A stretch of DNA of 64,000 nucleotides from Solwaraspora sp. WMMA2056. Its GTDB lineage: Bacteria > Actinomycetota > Actinomycetes > Mycobacteriales > Micromonosporaceae. The stretch is from the NCBI RefSeq assembly GCF_030345095.1, contig NZ_CP128360.1, positions 4,030,001 to 4,094,000 on the forward strand. The letters run 5' to 3'. The translations under genes and the position numbers were made by a program. The notes under the pieces are model-generated. The model was not told where the DNA came from and did not search any database. It was given only the letters and a program-made list of their open reading frames with translations. Positions 27,479 through 36,375 of this stretch are shown piece after piece (position 1 is the stretch's first letter; each line of letters begins with the position of its first letter).

Positions 27479-27897
27479 GAACGCTGAGCCAGGAGGCACG
27501 CGACCTCAGTTGGTTGGTGAGCGCGTTCGCCGAACGCGTGCCGGGAGTCGCCCACGCCATCGTGGTGTCGTCCGACGGGCTGCTCGTCGCGGTCTCGGAC
27601 CACCTGCCACGTGACCACGCGGACAAGCTCGCCGCGGTCACCTCCGGGTTGATGAGCATCACCACCGGTGCCGCGCAGATGTTCGACAACGACGTGGTCA
27701 AGCAGACCGTGGTGGAGATGGGCCGTGGCTACTTTCTCATCATGAACATCCGGGACGGCTCGATCCTGGCCACCCTGGCGGCCAGTGACGCCGACATCGG
27801 CGTGGTCGGCTACGAGATGGCGCGGCTGGCCAAGCAGGCGGGGGAGATGCTGACCCCGGCGTTGCGCGCCGAACTCCAGCAGGCGCTGCCCCGCTGA
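27475..27897 (+). CDS. Roadblock/LC7 domain protein (CvnB)
   Basis: A 140-aa roadblock/LC7 protein with [50 protein letters not shown] and [18 protein letters not shown]. Such proteins are the second gene (cvnB) of actinobacterial conservons, where they act as partners of a small Ras-like GTPase and the CvnA sensor. GTG at 27475 overlaps the cvnA stop (GTGA) and GAGGAGGAA lies just upstream, so the two are translationally coupled. The expected cvnC (DUF742) and cvnD (GTPase) genes do not follow; the next gene is a kinase on the other strand. Confidence 0.9.
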   Translation: MRTLSQEARDLSWLVSAFAERVPGVAHAIVVSSDGLLVAVSDHLPRDHADKLAAVTSGLMSITTGAAQMFDNDVVKQTVVEMGRGYFLIMNIRDGSILATLAASDADIGVVGYEMARLAKQAGEMLTPALRAELQQALPR

Positions 27898-27965
27898 ACC
27901 GGCCGGCCATCGGGCCGGGTGGCGTGTCCGCCGGCCCGGTCACCGGCCCGGTGGCGTGCGCCGGT

Positions 27966-29504
27966 TCAGTCACCGGCCCGGGCCACCAGCGCGGCGAGCA
28001 TCAGGTCCAGGCTGATCGCCACGTCGATGTCGACGGCGCCCGCCTGCCGGTGGTCGGCGAGCCGGGTCCGCAACTGACCCACCTGGCCGCGCAGGTGCTC
28101 GGTGGTGGTGCCGTCGGCGACCACGAGCCGCAGCTGGTCGACGGCGGTACGCAGGTCGACGGCCGCGTCGGCGCGGACCGATCCGGTCGCGGCGGCGTCG
28201 GCGACGGCCAGGTCGAACTGCTCGACGACCGACGCCGCCGCCACCAGCAGCTCGGGTGCGGCCAGCCCTGGCCCCACCGGTGTGGTGGACACCGGCGGGG
28301 TGCCCACCGCCGTCGGCGCCACCTGGCTGTCCTCGACCGGTGTCGGGGCGATCAGGAACGCGGCGGCGACGACCGTGGCCGCCATGAGCGCGGCCGCACC
28401 CGCGCCTGCCAGGCCGACCATGGCCAGTGCGGGCCGTCGACCGGGGCCGTCGGCGGTGCCGGCCGGCCCGGGGTCGGCTTCGACGACCGGTGACCGGGCC
28501 GAGACGGCCCGGGGTGGTCGGGCGGCGGCGACCCGGGCCGGGCCGGCCACTCCGGTGGCAGGAGTGCGTTCGACCAGGGTCCGGTCGCCGCGACGGGGCG
28601 CCCCGTCGACGACGCCGGGCCGAGCCGCCCTGCCGCTGGGGGCCGGGATCGGCAGGTCGACCTGCACACCGAGCAGAGCGTGCAACGCCGCCGCAGCCTC
28701 GGCGGCGCTCGGCCGGGCCGCCGGGTCGCGACGTAGGCAGGCCAGGCATAGGTCGGCCGCCGCCGGCGGCAGTCCGGGCGCGGCCGGCCGGACCGGGTCG
28801 GCCGCCCGCCGCAGCTGCTGCGCCGCTTCCGACCAGCTGCGCGCCGGTGACGGCGGCGAACCGGTCAGCATCTCGTAGTACAGGACGCCGAGGGCGTACA
28901 CGTCGGCGGCCGGATGCGCCGGGCCGTGGCCGAGCAGCTCCGGAGCGGCGTACGTCGGGGTGCCGAGCAGCCAGCCGGCCTCCGGTGCGGGCGGGCCGTC
29001 CGGAGCCGGTGCACCGTCGACGACGGCGGCGATACCGAAGTCGAGGATCTTCGCCCCGGTGGCGGTCAGCATGACATTGCCGGGCTTGACGTCGCGGTGC
29101 ACCACGCCGATCCGGTGGGCGGCGGCCAGCCCGCTGGCGACCTGCGCGGCGAGCCACCCGGCTGCTGGCCAGGGCAGCGGCCCGTCGGCGAGGCGTGCGG
29201 CCAGATTTTCCCCGTCCACCAGTTCGAGCACCAGGTACGGGACCACCTCGTCGCCGGCCAGACACGCCTCACCGTAGTCGTACACCTGGGTGACGTGCGG
29301 ATGGGTGATCCGGGCCGCCGCACGGGCCTCCTGTCGACAGGCCGCGCGTACCGCTGGCGCGACCGGCGGCGTCAGGGCCTTGACCGCGACCGTCCGGTCG
29401 AGCAGTTCGTCGTCGGCCCGCCAGACCTGCGACATGCCGCCCAGCCCGATCAGGTCGGCGAGCACGTACCGGCGGTCCAACCGCAGACCGGGCGCGAACA
29501 CCAT
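27966..29504 (-). CDS. Transmembrane serine/threonine protein kinase
   Basis: A 512-aa PknB-type kinase. Kinase domain about residues 10-270: IGLGGMSQVW, AVKAL, HRDVKPGNVM, LDFGIA, GTPTYAAPE. A Pro/Ala/Arg-rich juxtamembrane linker follows, then one transmembrane helix (ALAMVGLAGAGAAALMAATVVAAAFLIA is the hydrophobic stretch around residue 380, here quoted only to locate it: core AGAGAAALMAATVV) and an extracellular helical domain with no PASTA repeats. It may sense a cell-envelope signal. The start at ATG 29504 gives MVFAPGLRLDRRY; no strong ribosome binding site is visible. It converges with the cvnB gene and may phosphorylate local partners, which is inference. Confidence 0.9.
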   Translation of the reverse strand: MVFAPGLRLDRRYVLADLIGLGGMSQVWRADDELLDRTVAVKALTPPVAPAVRAACRQEARAAARITHPHVTQVYDYGEACLAGDEVVPYLVLELVDGENLAARLADGPLPWPAAGWLAAQVASGLAAAHRIGVVHRDVKPGNVMLTATGAKILDFGIAAVVDGAPAPDGPPAPEAGWLLGTPTYAAPELLGHGPAHPAADVYALGVLYYEMLTGSPPSPARSWSEAAQQLRRAADPVRPAAPGLPPAAADLCLACLRRDPAARPSAAEAAAALHALLGVQVDLPIPAPSGRAARPGVVDGAPRRGDRTLVERTPATGVAGPARVAAARPPRAVSARSPVVEADPGPAGTADGPGRRPALAMVGLAGAGAAALMAATVVAAAFLIAPTPVEDSQVAPTAVGTPPVSTTPVGPGLAAPELLVAAASVVEQFDLAVADAAATGSVRADAAVDLRTAVDQLRLVVADGTTTEHLRGQVGQLRTRLADHRQAGAVDIDVAISLDLMLAALVARAGD

Positions 29505-29647
29505 GACCACAGTGTGTCGCCGCGCCGACGCGGTACGTGGGCGTTCCTCGCTTCCGGTCGCCGGGTTCCACCGGAGGGTGGACCTTGCGGGGGCGACAGG
29601 GCGGACCTTGCCGAGCCCGGCGACCGTGTCGAGCGGGTGGCCGCAGG

Positions 29648-31078
29648 TCAGACCGCGTGTTCGGTGATCACCCGCCGGTACCAGTGTGCGCTGCGCTTGA
29701 GGATCCGTCGTTGACTGGGATAGTCGACGTAGATCAGGCCCCAGCGCTGTTCGTACCCCTCGGCCCATTCGAAGTTGTCCATCAACGACCAGACGTGGTA
29801 GCTCTCCACCGGCACTCCGGTGCCGATCGCCCGGTGCACGGCCGCGAGGTGGTCGCGCAGGAACATGATCCGGCCCGGGTCGTCGACGGTGCCGTCGGCC
29901 CCGACGCGGTCCGGGGTCGGCAGCCCGTTCTCGGTGATCGTGATCGGCACCGCGCCGTAGTCGCGGTGCACCCTGGTCAACACGTCGAACATGCCGTCGG
30001 GGTAGATCTGCTGCCAGTCCGCTTCCGACGTGGTCCACCGGTTCACGGTGGTGCCGTCGGCGGTGACGTACAACGGGGTGTAGTACTGCACCGCGAGCAG
30101 ATCCACCGGCGCCGCGATGATCTCCAGGTCACCGTCGCGGATGCCACGGGCCATCCGGCTGTCCGGGCCGAGGTCGGCCAGGACGTCGGCCGGGTAACTT
30201 GCCAGGAAGATGGAGTCGAGGTAGAGCCGGTTCTCGTACCCGTCGTAGAGGCGCGCCGCAGCGGCCGCGCCGGCGCTGTCGTCGGCGGGATAGCACGGAT
30301 GCAGGTTCAGCGCGGGGCCGATCCGGCACGCCGTACGGCTGGCGCGCAGCGCCTGCACCGCCAGACCGTGCGCGAGTTGCAGGTGATGGGCGACCAGGTA
30401 CGCGGCGTCCGGGTCGGGCAGGCCAGGCGCGTGGTGTCCGGTGAGGTACCCGTTCTGCACCACGGTCTTCGGCTCGTTGATCGTCAACCAGACCCCGACG
30501 GTGTCGCCGAGTGCCCGGAACAGGATCTCCGCGTACTCGGCGAACCGGTACGCCACGTCGCGCGACTCCCAGCCGCCGGTGTCCTGCAGGGCCTGGGGCA
30601 GGTCCCAGTGGAACAGCGTGGCCATCGGCGCGATGCCCCGGTCGAGCAGGCCGTCGACCAACCGGCGGTAGAAGTCCACGCCGCGCTGGTTCGGTGCGCC
30701 GGTGCCGTCCGGCTGGATCCGGGGCCAGGAGATGGAGAAGCGGTAGCTGTGCAGCCCGAGATCGCGCATCAGATCGAGGTCGGCGTCGTAGCGGTGGTAG
30801 TGGTCCGCGGCAAGGTCGCCGTTGTCGTCGCCACGGATGCGCCCGGGGGTGTGGCTGAAGGTGTCCCAGATCGATTCGCCGCGACCGTCCTCCTTGGCAC
30901 CACCCTCGATCTGGTACGCCGATGTCGCCGCGCCCCACTGGAAGCCGTCCGGGAAGTGCAGGCCCAGCGGTCGCTCCGGGGCGGGCCGCAGCTGCGGCGG
31001 CTCGGTGCCGGCGCCAGCCGGACCAGCGGCGGAGCGCTCTGCCCGGCGCTGCAGGTGCCGGTGGGAAAGTGCGGCCAT
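29648..31078 (-). CDS. GH1 beta-glucosidase
   Basis: A 476-aa family 1 glycosidase: FPDGFQWGAATSAYQIEGG at the N-terminus, the acid/base Glu in LTINEPKTVV, and the nucleophile Glu in ITENGLP. It has no signal peptide, so it acts in the cytosol on imported cellobiose or short beta-glucosides, releasing glucose. GAGGAG before ATG 31078 fixes the start. The gene is divergent from the GH48 cellulase across a 990-bp region holding two CebR-like palindromes, so cellobiose-responsive repression of both is likely. A 12-bp hairpin lies in its presumed 5' leader. Confidence 0.93.
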   Translation of the reverse strand: MAALSHRHLQRRAERSAAGPAGAGTEPPQLRPAPERPLGLHFPDGFQWGAATSAYQIEGGAKEDGRGESIWDTFSHTPGRIRGDDNGDLAADHYHRYDADLDLMRDLGLHSYRFSISWPRIQPDGTGAPNQRGVDFYRRLVDGLLDRGIAPMATLFHWDLPQALQDTGGWESRDVAYRFAEYAEILFRALGDTVGVWLTINEPKTVVQNGYLTGHHAPGLPDPDAAYLVAHHLQLAHGLAVQALRASRTACRIGPALNLHPCYPADDSAGAAAAARLYDGYENRLYLDSIFLASYPADVLADLGPDSRMARGIRDGDLEIIAAPVDLLAVQYYTPLYVTADGTTVNRWTTSEADWQQIYPDGMFDVLTRVHRDYGAVPITITENGLPTPDRVGADGTVDDPGRIMFLRDHLAAVHRAIGTGVPVESYHVWSLMDNFEWAEGYEQRWGLIYVDYPSQRRILKRSAHWYRRVITEHAV

Positions 31079-31318
31079 CGGGACTCCTCGACAGTGGTAT
31101 CCCTTCCACTGCTGATGCGGCACGGGCACGGTGTGCCGGACGGGGTCGCGTGAGTGGGGGATTCGGCTGACTGTGAACGGGCGAGGGAACGGCCTCGCCG
31201 CCGGGTGCGGTGGACCGGGAGGTGCCGTACGGGCGGGCACGTGACGGTCCGGACGTCGGCCGGACGGCGGCCCGGGTTGCCGGGTCGACCGATTCCCCGT
31301 GGTGATCAGAAAACTAGT

Positions 31319-31350
31319 GTGGGGACGGGGAGGGCAACCCCCGTCCCCAC
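31319..31350 (-). terminator. 12-bp hairpin with T-run on the minus strand (terminator/attenuator)
   Basis: 31319-31330 and 31339-31350 are a perfect 12-bp inverted repeat with an 8-base loop. Read on the minus strand it is followed by ACTAGTTTTCTG, so it looks like an intrinsic terminator lying 240 bp upstream of the GH1 start codon. A short frame ends two bases before it. No complete gene upstream needs ending, so premature termination in the GH1 leader is an option. Confidence 0.5.
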
Positions 31351-31580
31351 CATCAGTTGCTTCCACGCACGAGCGGTTTGGCGTCCAGGTCGTGCGTGAC
31401 GCGCGGGAGCCGGGCCACGCTAGTGGCTCTGGATCCACCTCCTCTCCCGGGTGGTGTCCGCAACCGCCGACGGAGTCCGGGCTGGCCCGCCGGCGGTGGT
31501 GCGTCCGGTAGCGGCGCTCCGCCTCGGACGGCGGTGCACCGCAAGTACGGTGTAGCATCAACTACTGCCAAGTCTGTCGA

Positions 31581-31594
31581 TGGAAGCGCTCCCA
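31581..31594. promoter_or_regulatory. CebR-like operator, GH1 side
   Basis: TGGAAGCGCTCCCA matches the Streptomyces CebR (cellobiose-responsive LacI-family repressor) palindrome TGGGAGCGCTCCCA at 13 of 14 positions. It lies upstream of the GH1 gene on the minus strand. No cebR gene is in the window. Confidence 0.8.
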
Positions 31595-31773
31595 TCGACG
31601 TTGGTTTTGGACTGTAGTCCCCGTCACGGGTTTGTGAAAGACCCAAAACGAGATCGAAACATGTCGGTAGGTGGTGTGGCGCGGGTCGCCGGTGCCCGCC
31701 CCGGGGTGAACGCCCAGCTCGGGCCGGTCAGATCCGCGTCCGAGGGCAAGGCCGTCGATGTTGCCACTTGATG

Positions 31774-31787
31774 CGGGAGCGCTCCCA
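31774..31787. promoter_or_regulatory. CebR-like operator, GH48 side
   Basis: CGGGAGCGCTCCCA matches the CebR palindrome at 13 of 14 positions. It lies 282 bp before the GH48 start codon, which implies a long leader or a promoter further downstream. With the box at 31581 it probably places both genes under cellobiose control. Confidence 0.8.
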
Positions 31788-32068
31788 TGTAACACTGTCG
31801 ACCATCGCGGTGGGAGCCAGCAGACCGCGCGACAGGGGTAGCCGAGGGCATCCGGCGTCACGCCGGTACGGCACCACGCACATGTTCCGGATTCGCCGGT
31901 TCAGGCGCTTCCGGCCGTACGCCGACCCCGGTCCGGGACGGGTTCCACCAACAAATCCGGCGCCTTGCGTCCCGCGCGCTGCTCCACGACATCGCCCACC
32001 GCGCATCAGGCGCCAAGCCGAGCCGTACCCCCACTGTCTCGGCCTGGTCCGCGAGGAGAACCCCGCAC

Positions 32069-34981
32069 ATGAGATTGACCGCTACGAGACGACGGTTGGC
32101 GATGCTCGCCGCCGGCGCGATGGTCGTCGGAGGTGTCGCCGTCGTCCCCGGCGTCGCCAACGCGGCCACCGCCTGCAACGTCGTCTATGCGACCAACGAC
32201 TGGAACAACGGCTTCACCGCCAACGTGACGATCGAGAACCTTGGCGACCCGCTCACCGGCTGGACCCTGCGGTTCACCTTCCCCGGTAGCCAGCGGGTCA
32301 CCCAGGGCTGGTCGGCCAACTGGACGCAGTCCGGCAACGTGGTGACCGCCACCAACGCCGGCTGGAACGGCAATCTCGCCACCGGCCAGTCGACCAGCAT
32401 CGGCTTCAACGGAAGCCACACCGGGTCGAACCCCAAGCCCACCTCGTTCTCCATCAACGGCGTGACCTGCAACGGCGCCCAGCAGAACCAGCCACCGACA
32501 GTCGGCCTGACCGTCCCGTCGGGGCCCTTCACCGCCCCCGCCGACGTGCCGCTGACCGCCACCGCGAGCGACCCCGACGGCACCATCGACCGGGTCGAGT
32601 TCTACCGCAACGGGATGCTGGTCAACACCGACACCACCAGCCCGTACCAGTACGTCCTGGAGGACCTGCCCGCCGGCAGCTACACGGTCCAGGCCCGGGC
32701 GTACGACAACGCCGGTGCCACGGCGACGGCCGAACGGGCCTTCACCGTCGGCCGGGCCAACCCCGGTCCGACGTTGGTCGCGACCCCGTCGTCGGTCAGC
32801 GTCGACGAAGGCGGCAGCGCCACCTTCAACCTGCGGCTGAGTTCCGCGCCGACCGCGAACGTGCCGGTCACCCTGGCCATCGCCGGTGACAGCAGCATCA
32901 CCCGGTCGCCGTCGTCGGTTACCCTCACCCCGAGCAACTGGAACACCGGGGCGACGGTCACCGTGTCGGCCGCCGAGGACGAGGACACCGTCAGCGGTAC
33001 GGCGACGATCACCGCGACGGCGACCGGTATCGCGCCGCTGTCCATCGTGGTGACCGAGATCGACAACGACTCGCCCGGTGGCGACAACGAGTACATCGAG
33101 CGCTTCCTGGAGCAGTACGGCAAGATCAAGAACTCCGGGTACTTCAGTCCCGAGGGTGTGCCGTACCACTCGATCGAGACGTTGATCGTCGAGGCCCCGG
33201 ACCACGGCCACGAGACCACTTCGGAGGCGTTCAGCTTCTGGATCTGGCTGGAGGCCAGCTACGGCCGGGTCACCGAGAACTGGGCGCCGTTCAACAACGC
33301 CTGGACCGTGATGGAGCGCTACATCATCCCCGGTACGGCGGACCAGCCGACCGCAGGCGTCGCCGGCACCCCGCAGTACGCCGCCGAGTACCTGCAGCCG
33401 AACCAGTACCCGTCCCGGCTGAACCAGAACGTGCCGGTCGGCGTCGACCCGCTGCGCAACGAGCTGCAGTCGGCGTACGGCACCGGACAGATCTACGGCA
33501 TGCACTGGCTGCTCGACGTCGACAACGTCTACGGGTTCGGTCGCTGCGGCGACGGCACCACCCGGCCGGCGTACATCAACACCTTCCAACGCGGCCCGCA
33601 GGAGTCGGTGTGGGAGACGGTTCCGCAGCCGTCCTGCGACACCAAGCGTCACGGCGGCCCTAACGGCTACCTCGACCTGTTCGTCGCCGAGGCCAACGCC
33701 CCGGCGTCACAGTGGAAGTACACCAACGCCCCCGACGCCGACGCCCGCGCGATCCAGGCCGCCTACTGGGCGCTGATCTGGGCCCGTGAGCAGGGCAAGC
33801 AGGCCGACGTCGCGGCGACCGTGGCCAAGGCCGCCCGGATGGGCGACTACCTGCGGTACGCGATGTTCGACAAGTACTTCAAGCGCATCGGCAACTGCGT
33901 CGGCGCGACCACCTGCCCGGCCGGTACCGGCAAGGACTCGGCGCACTACCTGATGTCCTGGTACTACGCCTGGGGTGGCGCCACCGACACCTCGGCGGCG
34001 TGGTCGTGGCGGATCGGTTCCAGCCACAACCACATGGGCTACCAGAACCCGTTCGCGGCCTGGGCGCTGACCAACGTTCCCGAGCTGCGTCCGCGCGGTG
34101 CCACGGCGAACCAGGACTGGACACAGAGCTTCAACCGGCAGATGGAGTTCTACCAGTGGCTGCAGTCCGCCGACGGCGCGATCGCCGGTGGTGCCACCAA
34201 CAGCTGGAACGGTTCCTACGCCCAGCCGCCGGCCGGCACCCCGACCTTCTACGGCATGTACTACACGGAGCACCCGGTCTACCACGACCCGGGCAGCAAC
34301 GAGTGGTTCGGCATGCAGGTCTGGTCCCTGCAGCGGGTCGCTGAGGTCTACCACGTCACCGGCGACGCACGGGCCAAGCGGATCCTGGACAAGTGGGTCC
34401 CGTGGGCCATCTCGCACACCGAGATCGGCACCGGCGGGGAGTTCTCCATCCCGTCGACCATGCGGTGGAGCGGCGCGCCGGACACCTGGAACGCGACCAA
34501 CCCCGGCGCCAACAGCAACCTGCGCGTCGAGGTCACCGGTTACGGCCAGGACGTCGGTGTCGCCTCCGCCTACGCCCGGACCCTGATGTGGTACGCGGCG
34601 CGATCGGGCAGCACCGCCGCCCGGGACACCGCCAAGGGTCTGCTGGACGCGTTGCACGCCAACGCCGGCCCGAAGGGTGTCACCACGGTGGAGACCCGGG
34701 GCGACTACCGCCGCTTCGACGACGTCTACAACGCCTCCACCGGACAGGGGCTCTACATCCCCAACGGCTGGCGGGGCACCATGCCCAACGGTGACGTCAT
34801 CGAGCCGGGCAAGAGCTTCGTGGACATCCGATCCTTCTACAAGGACGACCCCGACTGGCCGAAGGTCGAGGCGTACCTCAACGGTGGACCGGAGCCGCAG
34901 TTCGAGTACCACCGGTTCTGGGCACAGTCGGACCTGGCGATGGCCTTCGCGGACTACGCCCTGCTGTTCCCGGGCAACTGA
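32069..34981 (+). CDS. Secreted GH48 exocellulase with CBM2
   Basis: 970 aa. Signal peptide 1-32 with twin Arg (TRRRLAMLAAGAMVVGG, cleaved near ANA-AT); family 2 cellulose-binding module about 33-133 (ACNVVYATNDWNNGFTANV, two Cys); an Ig-like domain about 140-230 (VEFYRNGMLVNTDTTSPY); a Calx-beta-like domain about 233-345 ending VVTEIDND; GH48 catalytic domain about 350-970 (EYIERFLEQYGKIKNSGYFS, then APDHGHETTSEAFSFW, the segment with the proposed acid Glu). GH48 enzymes release cellobiose processively from reducing ends of cellulose. GAGGAG precedes the ATG. A 17-bp terminator hairpin follows. The Calx-beta-like spacer between CBM2 and GH48 is less usual than FN3. Confidence 0.95.
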   Translation: MRLTATRRRLAMLAAGAMVVGGVAVVPGVANAATACNVVYATNDWNNGFTANVTIENLGDPLTGWTLRFTFPGSQRVTQGWSANWTQSGNVVTATNAGWNGNLATGQSTSIGFNGSHTGSNPKPTSFSINGVTCNGAQQNQPPTVGLTVPSGPFTAPADVPLTATASDPDGTIDRVEFYRNGMLVNTDTTSPYQYVLEDLPAGSYTVQARAYDNAGATATAERAFTVGRANPGPTLVATPSSVSVDEGGSATFNLRLSSAPTANVPVTLAIAGDSSITRSPSSVTLTPSNWNTGATVTVSAAEDEDTVSGTATITATATGIAPLSIVVTEIDNDSPGGDNEYIERFLEQYGKIKNSGYFSPEGVPYHSIETLIVEAPDHGHETTSEAFSFWIWLEASYGRVTENWAPFNNAWTVMERYIIPGTADQPTAGVAGTPQYAAEYLQPNQYPSRLNQNVPVGVDPLRNELQSAYGTGQIYGMHWLLDVDNVYGFGRCGDGTTRPAYINTFQRGPQESVWETVPQPSCDTKRHGGPNGYLDLFVAEANAPASQWKYTNAPDADARAIQAAYWALIWAREQGKQADVAATVAKAARMGDYLRYAMFDKYFKRIGNCVGATTCPAGTGKDSAHYLMSWYYAWGGATDTSAAWSWRIGSSHNHMGYQNPFAAWALTNVPELRPRGATANQDWTQSFNRQMEFYQWLQSADGAIAGGATNSWNGSYAQPPAGTPTFYGMYYTEHPVYHDPGSNEWFGMQVWSLQRVAEVYHVTGDARAKRILDKWVPWAISHTEIGTGGEFSIPSTMRWSGAPDTWNATNPGANSNLRVEVTGYGQDVGVASAYARTLMWYAARSGSTAARDTAKGLLDALHANAGPKGVTTVETRGDYRRFDDVYNASTGQGLYIPNGWRGTMPNGDVIEPGKSFVDIRSFYKDDPDWPKVEAYLNGGPEPQFEYHRFWAQSDLAMAFADYALLFPGN

Positions 34982-34987
34982 TGGACC

Positions 34988-35027
34988 GGTGTCCGGGTGG
35001 GCGGCCGGCCCCGCCCACCCGGACACC
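34988..35027 (+). terminator. Strong 17-bp terminator of the GH48 gene
   Basis: 34988-35004 and 35011-35027 form a perfect 17-bp stem with a 6-base loop, starting seven bases after the GH48 stop codon. There is no T-run, but the stem is long and GC-rich, as in many actinomycete terminators. Confidence 0.8.
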
Positions 35028-35074
35028 TCGACACCCGCATCACCCACATACCAACCGCCCCACCCTCGCGAGTC

Positions 35075-35193
35075 GGGCACTCCGGTGACGGAGTGCCCGG
35101 ACCGCCCGCAGACGGCCTGATTCCCACGGTCAGGCCCGCCCGTGGTGGGTCGGCCGGGATCGGCCAACGCAGCGATCCCGGTCGGCCCACCAC
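35075..35193. terminator. Three further hairpins between converging genes
   Basis: 35075-35098: perfect 10-bp stem with GTGA (GNRA) loop. 35114-35136: 7-bp stem with 9-base loop. 35142-35193: 21-bp stem with 10-base loop and two G-U wobble positions. They lie between the GH48 gene and the converging gene ending at 35242. The last probably terminates the minus-strand transcript; the others may block read-through or protect mRNA ends. Confidence 0.65.
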
Positions 35194-35241
35194 ACCTTCG
35201 GTTGGACGGTAGGCCGGCCGGCAGTTGCCGGAGCGGTCACG

Positions 35242-36375
35242 TCAGCGTCGGTAGCAGCGCCAGCTGAACGGATCCCGGCGGTCGCCGGCCTCGGCGTACG
35301 CCGGTTCCCCGTAGCGGGTGACGCAGGCCCGGCCGACGTCGAGATCGTGGTCGTCACTGGTCCACGGCCGGACACACTCCCAGTCGTTGCCGGACCCCGG
35401 CCAACTCCTGGGCCAGGCCATCCACGGGCCGCCGAAACGCTGCTTGCAGTAGTCGTCGAGCATCCGACGCAGGTCGTCGTCGGAGTCGGGGCCGAGCCGC
35501 ACCGGAGCGGCCGCCGGAGGAGCCGCACTGGCCGGCGGCGGCGTGGGCACCGGAGTCGGCGCCACGGACGGGGCCGGCGACGACGGCGGCCGGGCGACGC
35601 CCTGCGGGTCACCCGCCGGTGCCGCCGGTTCGCCGTCGCGGCCCGCCCCAGCCGCCGGTGACACCTCGGTCGTCTGCGGGGTCGGCGGTGGTGCGGACTC
35701 GCTGACCGTCGGTGCCGGCGGCGACGGGGTCAGCGACGAGTCCGCCGGAGTCCAGGTCAGTCCGTTGCCGGACACGAACGGCGCCGAGCAGAGCAGCACC
35801 ACCGTCGCGACCGCGCCCGCCGCCGCAACCCACCCGTACCGACGGACCACCGCGATGAACCGGTCCGGCTCGTCCGGTGGTGCCGTCGGCGTCGACCGGC
35901 TCGACGCACCCGCCGGGGTGGGGGTCGGGGCCGCTGCGGTCGCGACGTCCACCGGCTCCGGCTCCGGCTGTCGTGCCTGTGGCACCGGTTGTGGTGCCGG
36001 TTGTGGTGCCGATCGCGCCGGTTGTGGTGCCTGTGACGTGTGTGGTGCCGGTTGTGGTGCGCCGGCCGACGCGGCTGCGGGGGCCGGCGAGGCCGAACGG
36101 TTCGCCGCCGGCGCGGATCTGGGCCGGACGACCGGCTGCTCCACGGTCGGCTCGTCGAGTCCGTCGGCGGCGCGGTCCGCCGGACCAGCCTGCCGTTGCG
36201 GTGGACCGCCCGGTCGACGGACGATCGGTTGTTCGACCGTCGGCTCGTCGTAGCCTCCGGCGGCCACCCGGCCGCCGAGCACGTTCAGCTCGACCGTCGG
36301 TTGAGCGAGGGCACCTTCCGCAGCCGGGCCACCGCGTCCAGCGGCACCAGCAGGGTCAGCGGGTTTCTCGGCCAC
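35242..36375 (-). CDS. Pro/Ala-rich single-pass membrane protein with DEPTVEQP repeats
   Basis: 377 aa, GTG start eleven bases after GAGGAGG. N-terminal cytosolic part contains two near-identical motifs, DEPTVEQPIVRRP and DEPTVEQPVVRPR, and a related QPTVELNVLGG. Then a Pro/Ala/Gln tract, one transmembrane helix (YGWVAAAGAVATVVLLCSAPF), a Pro/Ser/Thr-rich extracellular spacer and a C-terminal domain of about 75 residues with three Cys (DDYCKQRFGG, DWECVRPW, RACVTRYG) and a final RCYRR. I do not recognise the C-terminal domain. The Thr in an acidic TVE context could be sites for the Pkn-type kinases, as in other actinobacterial phospho-Thr/FHA systems; that is speculation. Confidence 0.7.
   Translation of the reverse strand: MAEKPADPAGAAGRGGPAAEGALAQPTVELNVLGGRVAAGGYDEPTVEQPIVRRPGGPPQRQAGPADRAADGLDEPTVEQPVVRPRSAPAANRSASPAPAAASAGAPQPAPHTSQAPQPARSAPQPAPQPVPQARQPEPEPVDVATAAAPTPTPAGASSRSTPTAPPDEPDRFIAVVRRYGWVAAAGAVATVVLLCSAPFVSGNGLTWTPADSSLTPSPPAPTVSESAPPPTPQTTEVSPAAGAGRDGEPAAPAGDPQGVARPPSSPAPSVAPTPVPTPPPASAAPPAAAPVRLGPDSDDDLRRMLDDYCKQRFGGPWMAWPRSWPGSGNDWECVRPWTSDDHDLDVGRACVTRYGEPAYAEAGDRRDPFSWRCYRR

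Larger units (their letters stand above)
31079..32068. promoter_or_regulatory. 990-bp divergent control region of the cellulose genes
   Basis: Holds no convincing protein gene. From left to right: a 240-bp GC-rich leader next to the GH1 gene; a 12-bp hairpin (31319-31350); a possible 21-codon minus-strand frame (31353-31418); a CebR-like box (31581-31594); an AT-richer stretch (about 31600-31670) likely to contain promoter elements; a second CebR-like box (31774-31787); and a 280-base stretch before the GH48 start whose open frames look non-coding. Confidence 0.6.

Noticed and set aside
31353-31646. C-terminal remnant of a LacI-type regulator suggested by an ending RGSN
   Set aside because: Only a few terminal residues resemble such proteins; the upstream frame is Arg/Pro/Gly-rich and unlike a regulator.
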